Assembly (NCBI GenBank): GCA_036172665.1
Contig: JAYKNF010000016.1
Coordinates: 1,302,001-1,366,000 of the forward strand
Reading direction: 5' to 3'
DNA from: Prosopocoilus inquinatus
Lineage: Eukaryota > Arthropoda > Insecta > Coleoptera > Lucanidae
DNA length: 64,000 nucleotides
Below are positions 40,364-52,730 of the stretch, piece by piece. The notes under the pieces were generated by a model, which made no database searches, was not told the DNA's origin, and saw nothing but the letters and a program-made list of their open reading frames with translations. Within the stretch, counting starts at the first letter, position 1, and every line of letters starts with the position of its first letter. The position numbers were made by a program, and so were the translations under genes.

Positions 40364-42151
40364 GTGTTAGTGTTGTTCCTGTGATGTATCTAATCGACCC
40401 TTACTTATCTATCTTGTTATTTGACGTTACGATGGACTCCAGTAACTCCGATGTGAGATACGAAGTTCTCGGACGCAGCAGAAGCTGGAAATAGTTTAGA
40501 ACGAAATAACACGTATTAGCGTTGTTCCTGTGTTGTATCTAATCGATCCTTACTTAATTATCATATTATTTGACGTTACGATGGACTGCAGTAACTTTGA
40601 TTTGAAGTACGAAGTTCTCGGACGCAGCAGAAGCTGGAAACAGTTTAGAACGAAATAACACGTATTAGCGTTGTTCCTGTGTTGTATCTAATCGATCCTT
40701 ACTTATCCATCATATTATTTGACGTTACGATGGACTCCAGTAACATTGATTTGAGATATGAAGTTCTCGGACGCACCAGAAGCTGGAAATAATTTTGAAC
40801 GAAATAACACGTGTTAGCGTTGTTCCTGTGATGTATCTAATCGATTCTTACTTATCTATCTTGTTATTTGACGTTATGATGGACTCCAGTAACTCTGATG
40901 TGAGATACGAAGTTCTCGGACGCAGCAGAAGCTGGAAATAGTTTTGAACGAAAGAACAAGTATTAGCGTTGTTCCTGTGATGTATCTAATCGATCCTTAC
41001 TTATCTATCTTGTTATTTGACTTTACGATGGACTAAAGTAACTCTGATGTGAGATACGAAGTTTTCGGACGCAGCAGAAGCTAGAAATAATTTTGAACGA
41101 AATAACACGTGTTAGTGTTGTTCCTGTGATGTATCTAATCGACCCTTACTTATCTATCTTGTTATTTGACGTTACGATGGACTCCAGTAACTCCGATGTG
41201 AGATACGAAGTTCTCGGACGCAGCAGAAGCTGGAAATAGTTTAGAACGAAATAACACGTATTAGCGTTGTTCCTGTGTTGTATCTAATCGATCCTTACTT
41301 AATTATCATATTATTTGACGTTACGATGGACTCCAGTAACTTTGATTTGAAGTACGAAGTTCTCGGACGCAGCAGAAGCTGGAAATAGTTTTGAACGAAA
41401 TAACACGTATTAGCGTTGTTCCTGTGTTGTATCTAATCGATCCTTACTTATCTATCATATCATTTGACGTTACGATGAACTCCAGTAACTTTGATTTGAA
41501 GTACGAAGTTCTCGGACGCAGCAGAAGCTGGAAATAGTTCTGAACGAAATAACACGTATTAGCGTTGTTCCTGTGATGTATCTAATCGATCCCTACTTAT
41601 CTATCTTCTTATTTGACGTTACGATGGACTCCAGTATCTCCGATGTGAGATACAAAGTTCTCGGACGCAGCAGAAGCTGGAAATAGTTTAGAACGAAATA
41701 ACACGTATTAGCGTTGTTCCTGTGTTGTATCTAATCGATCCTTACTTATCTATCATATTATTTGACGTTACGATGGACTCGAGTAACTTTGATTTGAAGT
41801 ACGAAGTTCTCGGACGCAGCAGAAGCTGGAAATAGTTTTGAACGAAATAACACGTATTAGCGTTGTTCCTGTGATGTATCTAATCGATCCTTACTTATCT
41901 ATCATGTTATTTGACGTTACGATGGACTCCAGTAACTCTGATGTGAGATATGAAGTTTTCGGACGCAGCAGAAGCTGGAAATAGTTTTGAACGAAACAAC
42001 ACGTATTAGCGTTATTCCTGTGATGTATCTAATCGATCCTTACTTATCTATCTTGTTATTTGACGTTACGATGGATTCCAGTAACTCTGATGTGAGATAA
42101 GAAGTTCTCGGACGCAGCAGAAGCTGGAAATAGTTTTGAACGAAATAACAC
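40364..42151 (+). repeat. Third copy of the core block E-F-B-C-D-E-F-G-H-I-J-L
   Basis: It matches 23950-25886 at an offset of 16,414 bp up to I and J. It shares gcaccag in B, catatcattt and gaactcc in G, and gtatctccg in H with that copy, so it is closer to macro-repeat copy 2 than to copy 1. The unit at 42003 fuses a K left end (gttattcc) to an L right end (gattcc, gataag), losing one monomer and reducing the offset by 149 bp. Confidence 0.8.
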
Positions 42152-45100
42152 GTATTAGCGTTGTTCCTGTGATGTATCTAATCGATCCTTACTTATCTAT
42201 CTTGTTATTTGACGTTACGATGGACTAAAGTAACTCTGATGTGAGATACGAGGTTTTCGGACGCAGCAGAAGCTAGAAATAGTTTTGAAAGAAATAACAC
42301 GTGTTAGTGTTGTTCCTGTGATGTATCTAATCGACCCTTACTTATCTATCTTGTTATTTGACGTTACGATGGACTCCAGTAACTCCGATGTGAGATACGA
42401 AGTTCTCGGACGCAGCAGAAGCTGGAAATAGTTTAGAACGAAATGACACGTATTAGCGTTGTTCCTGTGTTGTATCTAATCGATCCTTACTTATCTATCT
42501 TGTTATTTGACGTAACGATAGACTCCAGTAACTCTGATGTGAGATACGAAGTTTTCGGACGCAGCAGAAGCTGGAAATAGTTTTGAACGAAACAACACGT
42601 ATTAGCGTTGTTCCTGTGTTGTATCTAATCGATCCTTACTTATCTATCATATTATTTGAAGTTACGATGGACTCCAGTAACTTTGATGTGAGATACGAAG
42701 TTCTCGGACGCAGCAGGATCTGTAAATAGTTTTGAACTAAATAACACGTATTAGCTTTGTTCCTGTGAAGTATCTAATCGATCATTACTTATCTATCTTG
42801 TTATTTGACGTTACGATGGACTCCAGTAACTCTGATGAGAGATACGAAGTTCTCGGACGCAGCAGAAGCTGGAAATAGTTTTGAACGAAATAACACGTAT
42901 TAGCGTTGTTCCTGTGTTGTATCTAATCGATCCTTACTTATCTATCACGTTATTTGATGTTACGATATACTACAGTAACTCTGATGTGAGATACGTAGTT
43001 CTCGAAAGCAGCAGAAGCTGGAAATAGTATTGAACGAAATAACACGTATTAGCGTTGTTCCTGTGATGTATCTAATCGATCCTTACTTATCTATCATGTT
43101 ATTTGACGTTACGATGGACTCCAGTAACTCTGATGTGAGATACGAAGTTTTCGGACGCAGCAGAAGCTGGAAATAGTTTTGAACGAAACAACACGTATTA
43201 GCGTTATTCCTGTGATGTATCTAATCGATCCTTACTTATCTATCTTGTTATTTGACGTTACGATGGACTCCAGTAACTTTGATGTGAGATACGAAGTTCT
43301 CGGACGCAGCAGAAGCTGGAAATAGTTTTGAACGAAATAACATGTGTTAGCGTTGTTCCTGTGATGTATCTAATCGACCCTTACTTATCTATCTTGTTAT
43401 TTGACGTTACGATGGACTCCAGTAACTCCGATGTGAGATACGAAGATCACGGACGCAGCAGAAGCTGGAAATAGTTTAGAACGAAATAACACGTATTAGC
43501 GTTGTTCCTGTGTTGTATCTAATCGATCCTTACTTATCTATCATATTATTTGACGTTACGATGGACTAAAGTAACTCTGATGTGAGATACGAAGTTTTCG
43601 GACGCAGCAGAAGCTAGAAATAGTTTTGAACGAAATAACACGTATTAGCGTTATTCCTGTGACGTATCTAATCGATCCTTACTTATCTATCTTGTTATTT
43701 GACGTTACGATGGTCTCCAGTAACTTTGATGTGAGATACGAAGTTCTCGGACGCAGCAGAAGCTGGAAATAGTTTTGAACTAAATAACACGTATTATCGT
43801 TGTTCCTGTGATGTATCTAATCTATCCTTACTTATCTATCTTGTTATTTGACGTTACGATGGATTCCAGTAACTCTGATGTGAGATAAGAAGTTCTCGGA
43901 CGCAGCAGAAGCTGGAAATAGTTTTGAACGAAATAACACGTATTAGCGTTGTTCCTGTGATGTATCTAATCGATCCTTACTTATCTATCTTGTTATTTGA
44001 CGTTACGATGGACTAAAGTAACTCTGATGTGAGATACGAGGTTTTCGGACGCAGCAGAAGCTAGAAATAGTTTTGAACGAAATAACACGTGTTAGTGTTG
44101 TTCCTGTGATGTATCTAATCGACCCTTACTTATCTATCTTGTTATTTGACGTTACGATGGACTCCAGTAACTCCGATGTGAGATACGAAGTTCTCGGACG
44201 CAGCAGAAGCTGGAAATAGTTTAGAACGAAATGACACGTATTAGCGTTGTTCCTGTGTTGTATCTAATCGATCCTTACTTATCTATCTTGTTATTTGACG
44301 TTACGATAGGCTCCAGTAACTCTGATGTGAGATACGAAGTTTTCGGACGCAGCAGAAGCTGGAAATAGTTTTGAACGAAACAACACGTATTAGCGTTGTT
44401 CCTGTGTTGTATCTAATCGATCCTTACTTATCTATCATATTATTTGAAGTTACGATGGACTCCAGTAACTTTGATGTGAGATACGAAGTTCTCGGACGCA
44501 GCAGGATCTGTAAATAGTTTTGAACTAAATAACACGTATTAGCTTTGTTCCTGTGAAGTATCTAATCGATCATTACTTATCTATCTTGTTATTTGACGTT
44601 ACGATGGACTCCAGTAACTCTGATGAGAGATACGAAGTTCTCGGACGCAGCAGAAGCTGGAAATAGTTTTGAACGAAATAACACGTATTAGCGTTGTTCC
44701 TGTGTTGTATCTAATCGATCCTTACTTATCTATCACGTTATTTGATGTTACGATATACTACAGTAACTCTGATGTGAGATACGAAGTTCTCGAAAGCAGC
44801 AGAAGCTGGAAATAGTATTGAACGAAATAACACGTATTAGCGTTGTTCCTGTGATGTATCTAATCGATCCTTACTTATCTATCATGTTATTTGACGTTAC
44901 GATGGACTCCAGTAACTCTGATGTGAGATACGAAGTTTTCGGACGCAGCAGAAGCTGGAAATAGTTTTGAACGAAACAACACGTATTAGCGTTATTCCTG
45001 TGATGTATCTAATCGATCCTTACTTATCTATCTTGTTATTTGACGTTACGATGGACTCCAGTAACTTTGATGTGAGATACGAAGTTCTCGGACGCAGCAG

Positions 45101-45429
45101 AAGCTGGAAATAGTTTTGAACGAAATAACACGTGTTAGCGTTGTTCCTGTGATGTATCTAATCGACCCTTACTTATCTATCTTGTTATTTGACGTTACGA
45201 TGGACTCCAGTAACTCTGATGAGAGATACGAAGTTCTCGGACGCAGCAGAAGCTGGAAATAGTTTTGAACGAAATAACACGTATTAGCGTTGTTCCTGTG
45301 TTGTATCTAATCGATCCTTACTTATCTATCACGTTATTTGATGTTACGATATACTACAGTAACTCTGATGTGAGATACGAAGTTCTCGAAAGCAGCAGAA
45401 GCTGGAAATAGTATTGAACGAAATAACAC
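42152..45429 (+). repeat. 12-mer HOR (1788 bp), two passes
   Basis: Pass one, 42152-43939: O-P-Q-R-S-T-J-K-A-O'-K-L. Pass two, from 43940: O-P-Q-R-S-T-J-K, then an S-like unit (45132, gaccc with gatgagag) and T (45281). aggatctg at 42715 and 44503 is exactly 12 monomers apart. The Q of pass one has acgtaacgat, shared with 28331 and 30417, which ties this block to the 14-mer HORs. The Q of pass two has ataggctcc. The K at 43642 has ggtctcc and gacgtatc. Confidence 0.8.
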
Positions 45430-46621
45430 GTATTAGCGTTGTTCCTGTGATGTATCTAATCGATCCCTACTTTTCTATCTTGTTATTTGACGTTACGATG
45501 GACTCCAGTATCTCCGATGTGAGATACGAAGTTCTCGGACGCAGCAGAAGCTGGAAATAGTTTTGAAAGAAACAACACGTGTTAGCGTTGTTCCTGTGAT
45601 ATATCTAGTCGACCCTTACTTATCTATCATATTATTTGACGTTACGATGGACTCCAGTAACTCCGATGTGAGATACAATGTTTTCGGACGCAGCAGAAGC
45701 TAGAAATAGTTTTGAACGAAATAAAACGTATTAGCGTTGTTCCTGTGATGTATCTAATCGATCCTTACTTATCTATCTTGTTACTTGACGTTACGAAGGA
45801 CTCCAGTAACTCTGATGTGAGATACGATGTTTTCGGACGCAGCAGAAGCTGGAAATAGTTTTGAACGAAACAACACGTGTTAGCGTTGTTCCTGTGATAT
45901 ATCTAGTCGATCCTTACTTATCTATCATATTATTTGACGTTACGATGGACTCCAGTAACTCCGATGTGAGATACAAAGTTCTCGGACGCAGCAGAAGCTG
46001 GAAATAGTTTAGAACGAAATAACACGTATTAGCGTTGTTCCTGTGTTGTATCTAATCGACCCTTACTTATCTATCATATTATTTGACGTTACGATGGACT
46101 CCAGTAACTCCGATGTGAGATACAATGTTTTCGGACGCAGCAGAAGCTGGAAATAGTTTTGAAAGAAACAACACGTGTTAGCGTTGTTCCTGTGATATAT
46201 CTAGTCGACCCTTACTTATCTATCATATTATTTGACGTTACGATGGACTCCAGTAACTCCGATGTGAGATACAATGTTTTCGGACGCAGCAGAAGCTAGA
46301 AATAGTTTTGAACGAAATAAAACGTATTAGCGTTGTTCCTGTGATGTATCTAATCGATCCTTACTTATCTATCTTGTTACTTGACGTTACGAAGGACTCC
46401 AGTAACTCTGATGTGAGATACGATGTTTTCGGACGCAGCAGAAGCTGGAAATAGTTTTGAACGAAACAACACGTGTTAGCGTTGTTCCTGTGATATATCT
46501 AGTCGATCCTTACTTATCTATCATATTATTTGACGTTACGATGGACTCCAGTAACTCCGATGTGAGATACAAAGTTCTCGGACGCAGCAGAAGCTGGAAA
46601 TAGTTTAGAACGAAATAACAC
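45430..46621 (+). repeat. Divergent subfamily island with a 596-bp 4-mer
   Basis: Four unit types found nowhere else in the window, U1-U4, run from 45579, preceded by an H-like unit (45430) that already has gaaagaaac. U1: gatatatctagtcgaccc, tacaatg, aataaaac. U2: ttgttacttgac, cgaagg, gatgttttcgg. U3: gatatatctagtcgatcc with acaaag. U4: gtgttg, gaccc, acaatg, gaaagaaac. U1-U2-U3 repeats at 46175-46621 at an offset of exactly 596 bp. Register is still 149 bp. The private changes mark either an older relic or material brought in from another array. Confidence 0.85.
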
Positions 46622-48111
46622 GTATTAGCGTTGTTCCTGTGTTGTATCTAATCGATCCTTACTTATCTATCATATTATTTGACGTTACGATGGACTCCAG
46701 TAACTTTGATTTGAAGTACGAAGTTCTCGGACGCAGCAGAAGCTGGAAATAGTTTTGAACGAAATAATACGTATTAGCGTTGTTCCTGTGATGTATCTAA
46801 TCGATCCCTACTTATCTATCTTCTTATTTGACGTTACGATGGACTCCAGTAACTCCGATCTGAGATACAAAGTTCTCGGACGCAGCAGAAGCTGGAAATA
46901 GTTTAGAACGAAATAACACGTATTAGCGTTGTTCCTGTGTTGTATCTAATCGATCCTTACTTATCTATCATATTATTTGACGTTACGATGGACTCGAGTA
47001 ACTTTGATTTGAAGTACGAAGTTCTCGGACGCAGCAGAAGCTGGAAATAGTTTTGAACGAAATAACACGTATTAGCGTTGTTCCTGTGATGTATCTAATC
47101 GATCCTTACTTATCTATCATGTTATTTGACGTTACGATGGACTCCAGTAACTCTGATGTGAGATACGAAGTTTTCGGACGCAGCAGAAGATGGAAATAGT
47201 TTTGAACGAAACAACACGTATTAGCGTTATTCCTGTGATGTATCTAATCGATCCTTACTTATCTATCTTGTTATTTGACGTTACGATGGACTCCAGTAAC
47301 TTTGATGTGAGATACGAAGTTCTCGGACGCAGCAGAAGCTGGAAATAGTTTTGAACTAAATAACACGTATTAGCGTTGTTCCTGTGATGTATCTAATCGA
47401 TCCTTACTTATCTATCTTGTTATTTGACGTTACGATGGATTCCAGTAACTCTGATGTGAGATAAGAATTTCTCGGACGCAGCAGAAGCTGGAAATAGTTT
47501 TGAACGAAATAACACGTATTAGCGTTGTTCCTGTGATGTATCTAATCGATCCTTACTTATCTATCTTGTTATTTGACGTTACGATGGACTCCAGTAACTT
47601 TGATGTGAGAAACGAAGTTCTCGGACGCAGCAGAAGCTGGAAATAGTATTGAACGAAATAACACGTATTAGCGTTGTTCCTGTGATGTATCTAATCGACT
47701 CTTACTTATCTATCTTGTTATTTGACGTTATGATGGACTCCAGTAACTCTGATGTGAGATACGAAGTTCTCGGACGCAGCAGAAGCTGGAAATAGTTTTG
47801 AACGAAATAACACGTATTAGCGTTGTTCCTGTGTTGTATCTAATCGATCCTTACTTATCTATCACGTTATTTGATGTTACGATATACTCCAGTAACTCTG
47901 ATGTGAGATACGAAGTTCTCGAAAGCGGCAGAAGCTGGAAATAGTATTGAACGAAATAACACGTATTAGCGTTGTTCCTGTGATGTATCTAATCGATCCT
48001 TACTTATCTATCATGCTATTTGACGTTACGATGGACTCCAGTAACTCTGATGTGAGATACGAAGTTCTCGGACGCAGCAGAAGCTGGAAATAGTTTTGAA
48101 CGAAATAACAC
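46622..48111 (+). repeat. G-to-N run with T and J, leading into the full HOR
   Basis: Order: G-H-I-J-K-L-M-N-T-J. It is a continuous piece of the ancestral order up to N, then skips O-S to T (47814). Private changes include gatctgag in H, agatgg in J (47069), ataagaattt in L, gcggcag in T and catgcta in the last J (47963). The J tail is followed directly by A at 48112. Confidence 0.78.
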
Positions 48112-51100
48112 GTGTTAGCGTTGTTCCTGTGATGTATCTAATCGACCCTTACTTATCTATCTTGTTATTTGACGTTACGATGGACTCCAGTAACTCCGAT
48201 GTGAGATACGAAGATCACGGACGCAGCAGAAGCTGGAAATAGTTTAGAACGAAATAACACGTATTAGCGTTGTTCCTGTGTTGTATCTAATCGATCCTTA
48301 CTTATCTATCATATTATTTGACGTTACGATGGACTCCAGTAACATTGATTTGAGATATGAAGTTCTCGGACGCAGCAGAAGCTGGAAATAATTTTGAACG
48401 AAATAACACGTGTTAGCGTTGTTCCTGTGATGTATCTAATCGATTCTTACTTATCTATCTTGTTATTTGACGTTATGATGGACTCCAGTAACTCTGATGT
48501 GAGATACGAAGTTCTCGGACGCAGCAGAAGCTGGAAATAGTTTTGAACGAAAGAACAAGTATTAGCGTTGTTCCTGTGATGTATCTAATCGATCCTTACT
48601 TATCTATCTTGTTATTTGACTTTACGATGGACTAAAGTAACTCTGATGTGAGATACGAAGTTTTCGGACGCAGCAGAAGCTAGAAATAATTTTGAACGAA
48701 ATAACACGTGTTAGTGTTGTTCCTGTGATGTATCTAATCGACCCTTACTTATCTATCTTGTTATTTGACGTTACGATGGACTCCAGTAACTCCGATGTGA
48801 GATACGAAGTTCTCGGACGCAGCAGAAGCTGGAAATAGTTTAGAACGAAATAACACGTATTAGCGTTGTTCCTGTGTTGTATCTAATCGATCCTTACTTA
48901 ATTATCATATTATTTGACGTTACGATGGACTCCAGTAACTTTGATTTGAAGTACGAAGTTCTCGGACGCAGCAGAAGCTGGAAATAGTTTTGAACGAAAT
49001 AACACGTATTAGCGTTGTTCCTGTGTTGTATCTAATCGATCCTTACTTATCTATCATATTATTTGACGTTACGATGGACTCCAGTAACTTTGATTTGAAG
49101 TACGAAGTTCTCGGACGCAGCAGAAGCTGGAAATAGTTCTGAACGAAATAACACGTATTAGCGTTGTTCCTGTGATGTATCTAATCGATCCTTACTTATC
49201 TATCATGTTATTTGACGTTACGATGGACTCCAGTAACTCTGATGTGAGATACGAAGTTCTCGGACGCAGCAGAAGCTGGAAATAGTTTAGAACGAAATAA
49301 CACGTATTAGCGTTGTTCCTGTGATGTATCTAATCGATCCCTACTTATCTATCTTCTTATTTGACGTTACGATGGACTCCAGTAACTCCGATGTGAGATA
49401 CAAAGTTCTCGGACGCAGCAGAAGCTGGAAATAGTTTAGAACGAAATAACACGTATTAGCGTTGTTCCTGTGTTGTATCTAATCGATCCTTACTTATCTA
49501 TCATATTATTTGACGTTACGATGGACTCGAGTAACTTTGATTTGAAGTACGAAGTTCTCGGACGCAGCAGAAGCTGGAAATAGTTTTGAACGAAATAACA
49601 CGTATTAGCGTTGTTCCTGTGATGTATCTAATCGATCCTTACTTATCTATCATGTTATTTGACGTTACGATGGACTCCAGTAACTCTGATGTGAGATACG
49701 AAGTTTTCGGACGCAGCAGAAGCTGGAAATAGTTTTGAACGAAACAACACGTATTAGCGTTATTCCTGTGATGTATCTAATCGATCCTTACTTATCTATC
49801 TTGTTATTTGACGTTACGATGGACTCCAGTAACTTTGATGTGAGATACGAAGTTCTCGGACGCAGCAGAAGCTGGAAATAGTTTTGAACTAAATAACACG
49901 TATTAGCGTTGTTCCTGTGATGTATCTAATCGATCCTTACTTATCTATCTTGTTATTTGACGTTACGATGGATTCCAGTAACTCTGATGTGAGATAAGAA
50001 GTTCTCGGACGCAGCAGAAGCTGGAAATAGTTTTGAACGAAATAACACGTATTAGCGTTGTTCCTGTGATGTATCTAATCGATCCTTACTTATCTATCTT
50101 GTTATTTGACGTTACGATAGACTCCAGTAACTTTGATGTGAGAAACGAAGTTCTCGGACGCAGCAGAAGCTGGAAATAGTATTGAACGAAATAACGCGTA
50201 TTAGCGTTGTTCCTGTGATGTATCTAATCGACTCTTACTTATCTATCTTGTTATTTGACGTTATGATGGACTCCAGTAACTCTGATGTGAGATACGAAGT
50301 TCTCGGACGCAGCAGAAGCTGGAAATTGTTTTGAACGAAAGAACAATTATTAGCGTTGTTCCTGTGATGTATCTAATCGATCCTTACTTATCTATCTTGT
50401 TATTTGACGTTACGATGGACTAAAGTAACTCTGATGTGAGATACGAAGTTTTCGGACGCAGCAGAAGCTAGAAATAGTTTTGAACGAAATAACACGTGTT
50501 AGTGTTGTTCCTGTGATGTATCTAATCGACCCTTACTTATCTATCTTGTTATTTGACGTTACGATGGACTCCAGTATCTCCGATGTGAGATACGAAGTTC
50601 TCGGACGCAGCAGAAGCTGGAAATAGTTTAGAACGAAATGACACGTATTAGCGTTGTTCCTGTGTTGTATCTAATCGATCCTTACTTATCTATCTTGTTA
50701 TTTGACGTTACGATAGACTCCAGTAACTCTGATGTGAGATACGAAGTTTTCGGACGCAGCAGAAGCTGGAAATAGTTTTGAACGAAACAACACGTATTAG
50801 CGTTGTTCCTGTGTTGTATCTAATCGATCCTTACTTATCTATCATATTATTTGAAGTTACGATGGACTCCAGTAACTTTGATGTGAGATACGAAGTTCTC
50901 GGACGCAGCAGGAGCTGTAAATAGTTTTGAACTAAATAACACGTATTAGCTTTGTTCCTGTGAAGTATCTAATCGATCATTACTTATCTATCTTGTTATT
51001 TGACGTTACGATGGACTCCAGTAACTCTGATGAGAGATACGAAGTTCTCGGACGCAGCAGAAGCTGGAAATAGTTTTGAACGAAATAACACGTATTAGCG

Positions 51101-51538
51101 TTGTTCCTGTGTTGTATCTAATCGATCCTTACTTATCTATCACGTTATTTGATGTTACGATATACTCCAGTAACTCTGATGTGAGATACGAAGTTCTCGA
51201 AAGCAGCAGAAGCTGGAAATAGTATTGAACGAAATAACACGTATTAGCGTTGTTCCTGTGATGTATCTAATCGATCCTTACTTATCTATCATGTTATTTG
51301 ACGTTACGATGGACTCCAGTAACTCTGATGTGAGATACGAAGTTTTCGGACGCAGCAGAAGCTGGAAATAGTTTTGAACGAAACCACACGTATTAGCGTT
51401 ATTCCTGTGATGTATCTAATCGATCCTTACTTATCTATCTTGTTATTTGACCTTACGATGGACTCCAGTAACTTTGATGTGAGATACGAAGTTCTCGGAC
51501 GCAGCAGAAGCTAGAAATAGTTTTGAACGAAATAACAC
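48112..51538 (+). repeat. Most complete HOR: 23-mer of 3427 bp
   Basis: Order: A-B-C-D-E-F-G-J'-H-I-J-K-L-M-N-O-P-Q-R-S-T-J-K, after which A returns at 51539. All 23 units are 149 bp. Every class seen elsewhere occurs here once in a single order, except J and K, which occur before L and again after T. J' is a J-like extra unit. Other HORs in the window can be read as this order with segments skipped or repeated, so it is the best stand-in for the ancestral unit. The two K units differ at their ends: the one before L ends gaactaaat, the one before A ends gaacgaaat. Confidence 0.82.
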
Positions 51539-52730
51539 GTGTTAGCGTTGTTCCTGTGATGTATCTAATCGACCCTTACTTATCTATCTTGTTATTTGAC
51601 GTTACGATGGACTCCAGTAACTCCGATGTGAGATACGAAGATCACGGACGCAGCAGAAGCTGGAAATAGTTTAGAACGAAATAACACGTATTAGCGTTGT
51701 TCCTGTGTTGTATCTAATCGATCCTTACTTATCTATCATATTATTTGACGTTACGATGGACTAAAGTAACTCTGATGTGAGATACGAAGTTTTCGGACGC
51801 AGCAGAAGCTAGAAATAGTTTTGAACGAAATAACACGTGTTAGTGTTGTTCCTGTGATGTATCTAATCGACCCTTACTTATCTATCTTGTTATTTGACGT
51901 TACGATGGACTCCAGTAACTCCGATGTGAGATACGAAGTTCTCGGACGCAGCAGAAGCTGGAAATAGTTTAGAACGAAATAACACGTATTAGCGTTGTTC
52001 CTGTGTTGTATCTAATCGATCCTTACTTAATTATCATATTATTTGACGTTACGATGGACTCCAGTAACTTTGATTTGAAGTACGAAGTTCTCGGACGCAG
52101 CAGAAGCTGGAAATAGTTTTGAACGAAATAACACGTATTAGCGTTGTTCCTGTGTTGTATCTAATCGATCCTTACTTATCTATCATATTATTTGACGTTA
52201 CGATGGACTAAAGTAACTCTGATGTGAGATACGAAGTTTTCGGACGCAGCAGAAGCTAGAAATAGTTTTGAACGAAATAACACGTGTTAGTGTTGTTCCT
52301 GTGATGTATCTAATCGACCCTTACTTATCTATCTTGTTATTTGACGTTACGATGGACTCCAGTAACTCTGATGTGAGATAAGAAGTTCTCGGACGCAGCA
52401 GAAGCTGGAAATAGTTTAGAACGAAATGACACGTATTAGCGTTGTTCCTGTGTTGTATCTAATCGATCCTTACTTATCTATCTTGTTATTTGACGTTACG
52501 ATAGACTCCAGTAACTCTGATGTGAGATACGAAGTTTTCGGACGCAGCAGAAGCTGGAAATAGTTTTGAACGAAACAACACGTATTAGCGTTATTCCTTT
52601 GATGTATCTAATCGATCCTTACTTATCTATCATGTTATTTGACGTTACGATGGACTCCAGTAACTTTGATGTGAGATACGAAGTTCTCGGACGCAGCAGA
52701 AGCTGGAAATAGTTTTGAACTAAATAACAC
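49900..52730 (+). repeat. 19-mer HOR (2831 bp), copy 1
   Basis: Order: L-M-N-O-P-Q-R-S-T-J-K-A-O'-E-F-O'-E/L-Q-J/K. Shared private markers at an exact 2831-bp offset include ggaaattg (50321 and 53152) and ttattccttt (52591 and 55422), plus aacgcg after M, aaaccac after J and ccttac in K. It overlaps the second half of the 23-mer, from which it was evidently amplified. Confidence 0.88.

Noticed and set aside
45717..45726. Polyadenylation-signal-like aataaa in the U1 units (also near 46317)
   Set aside because: It arises from one base change in the monomer tail, with no gene upstream to use it.
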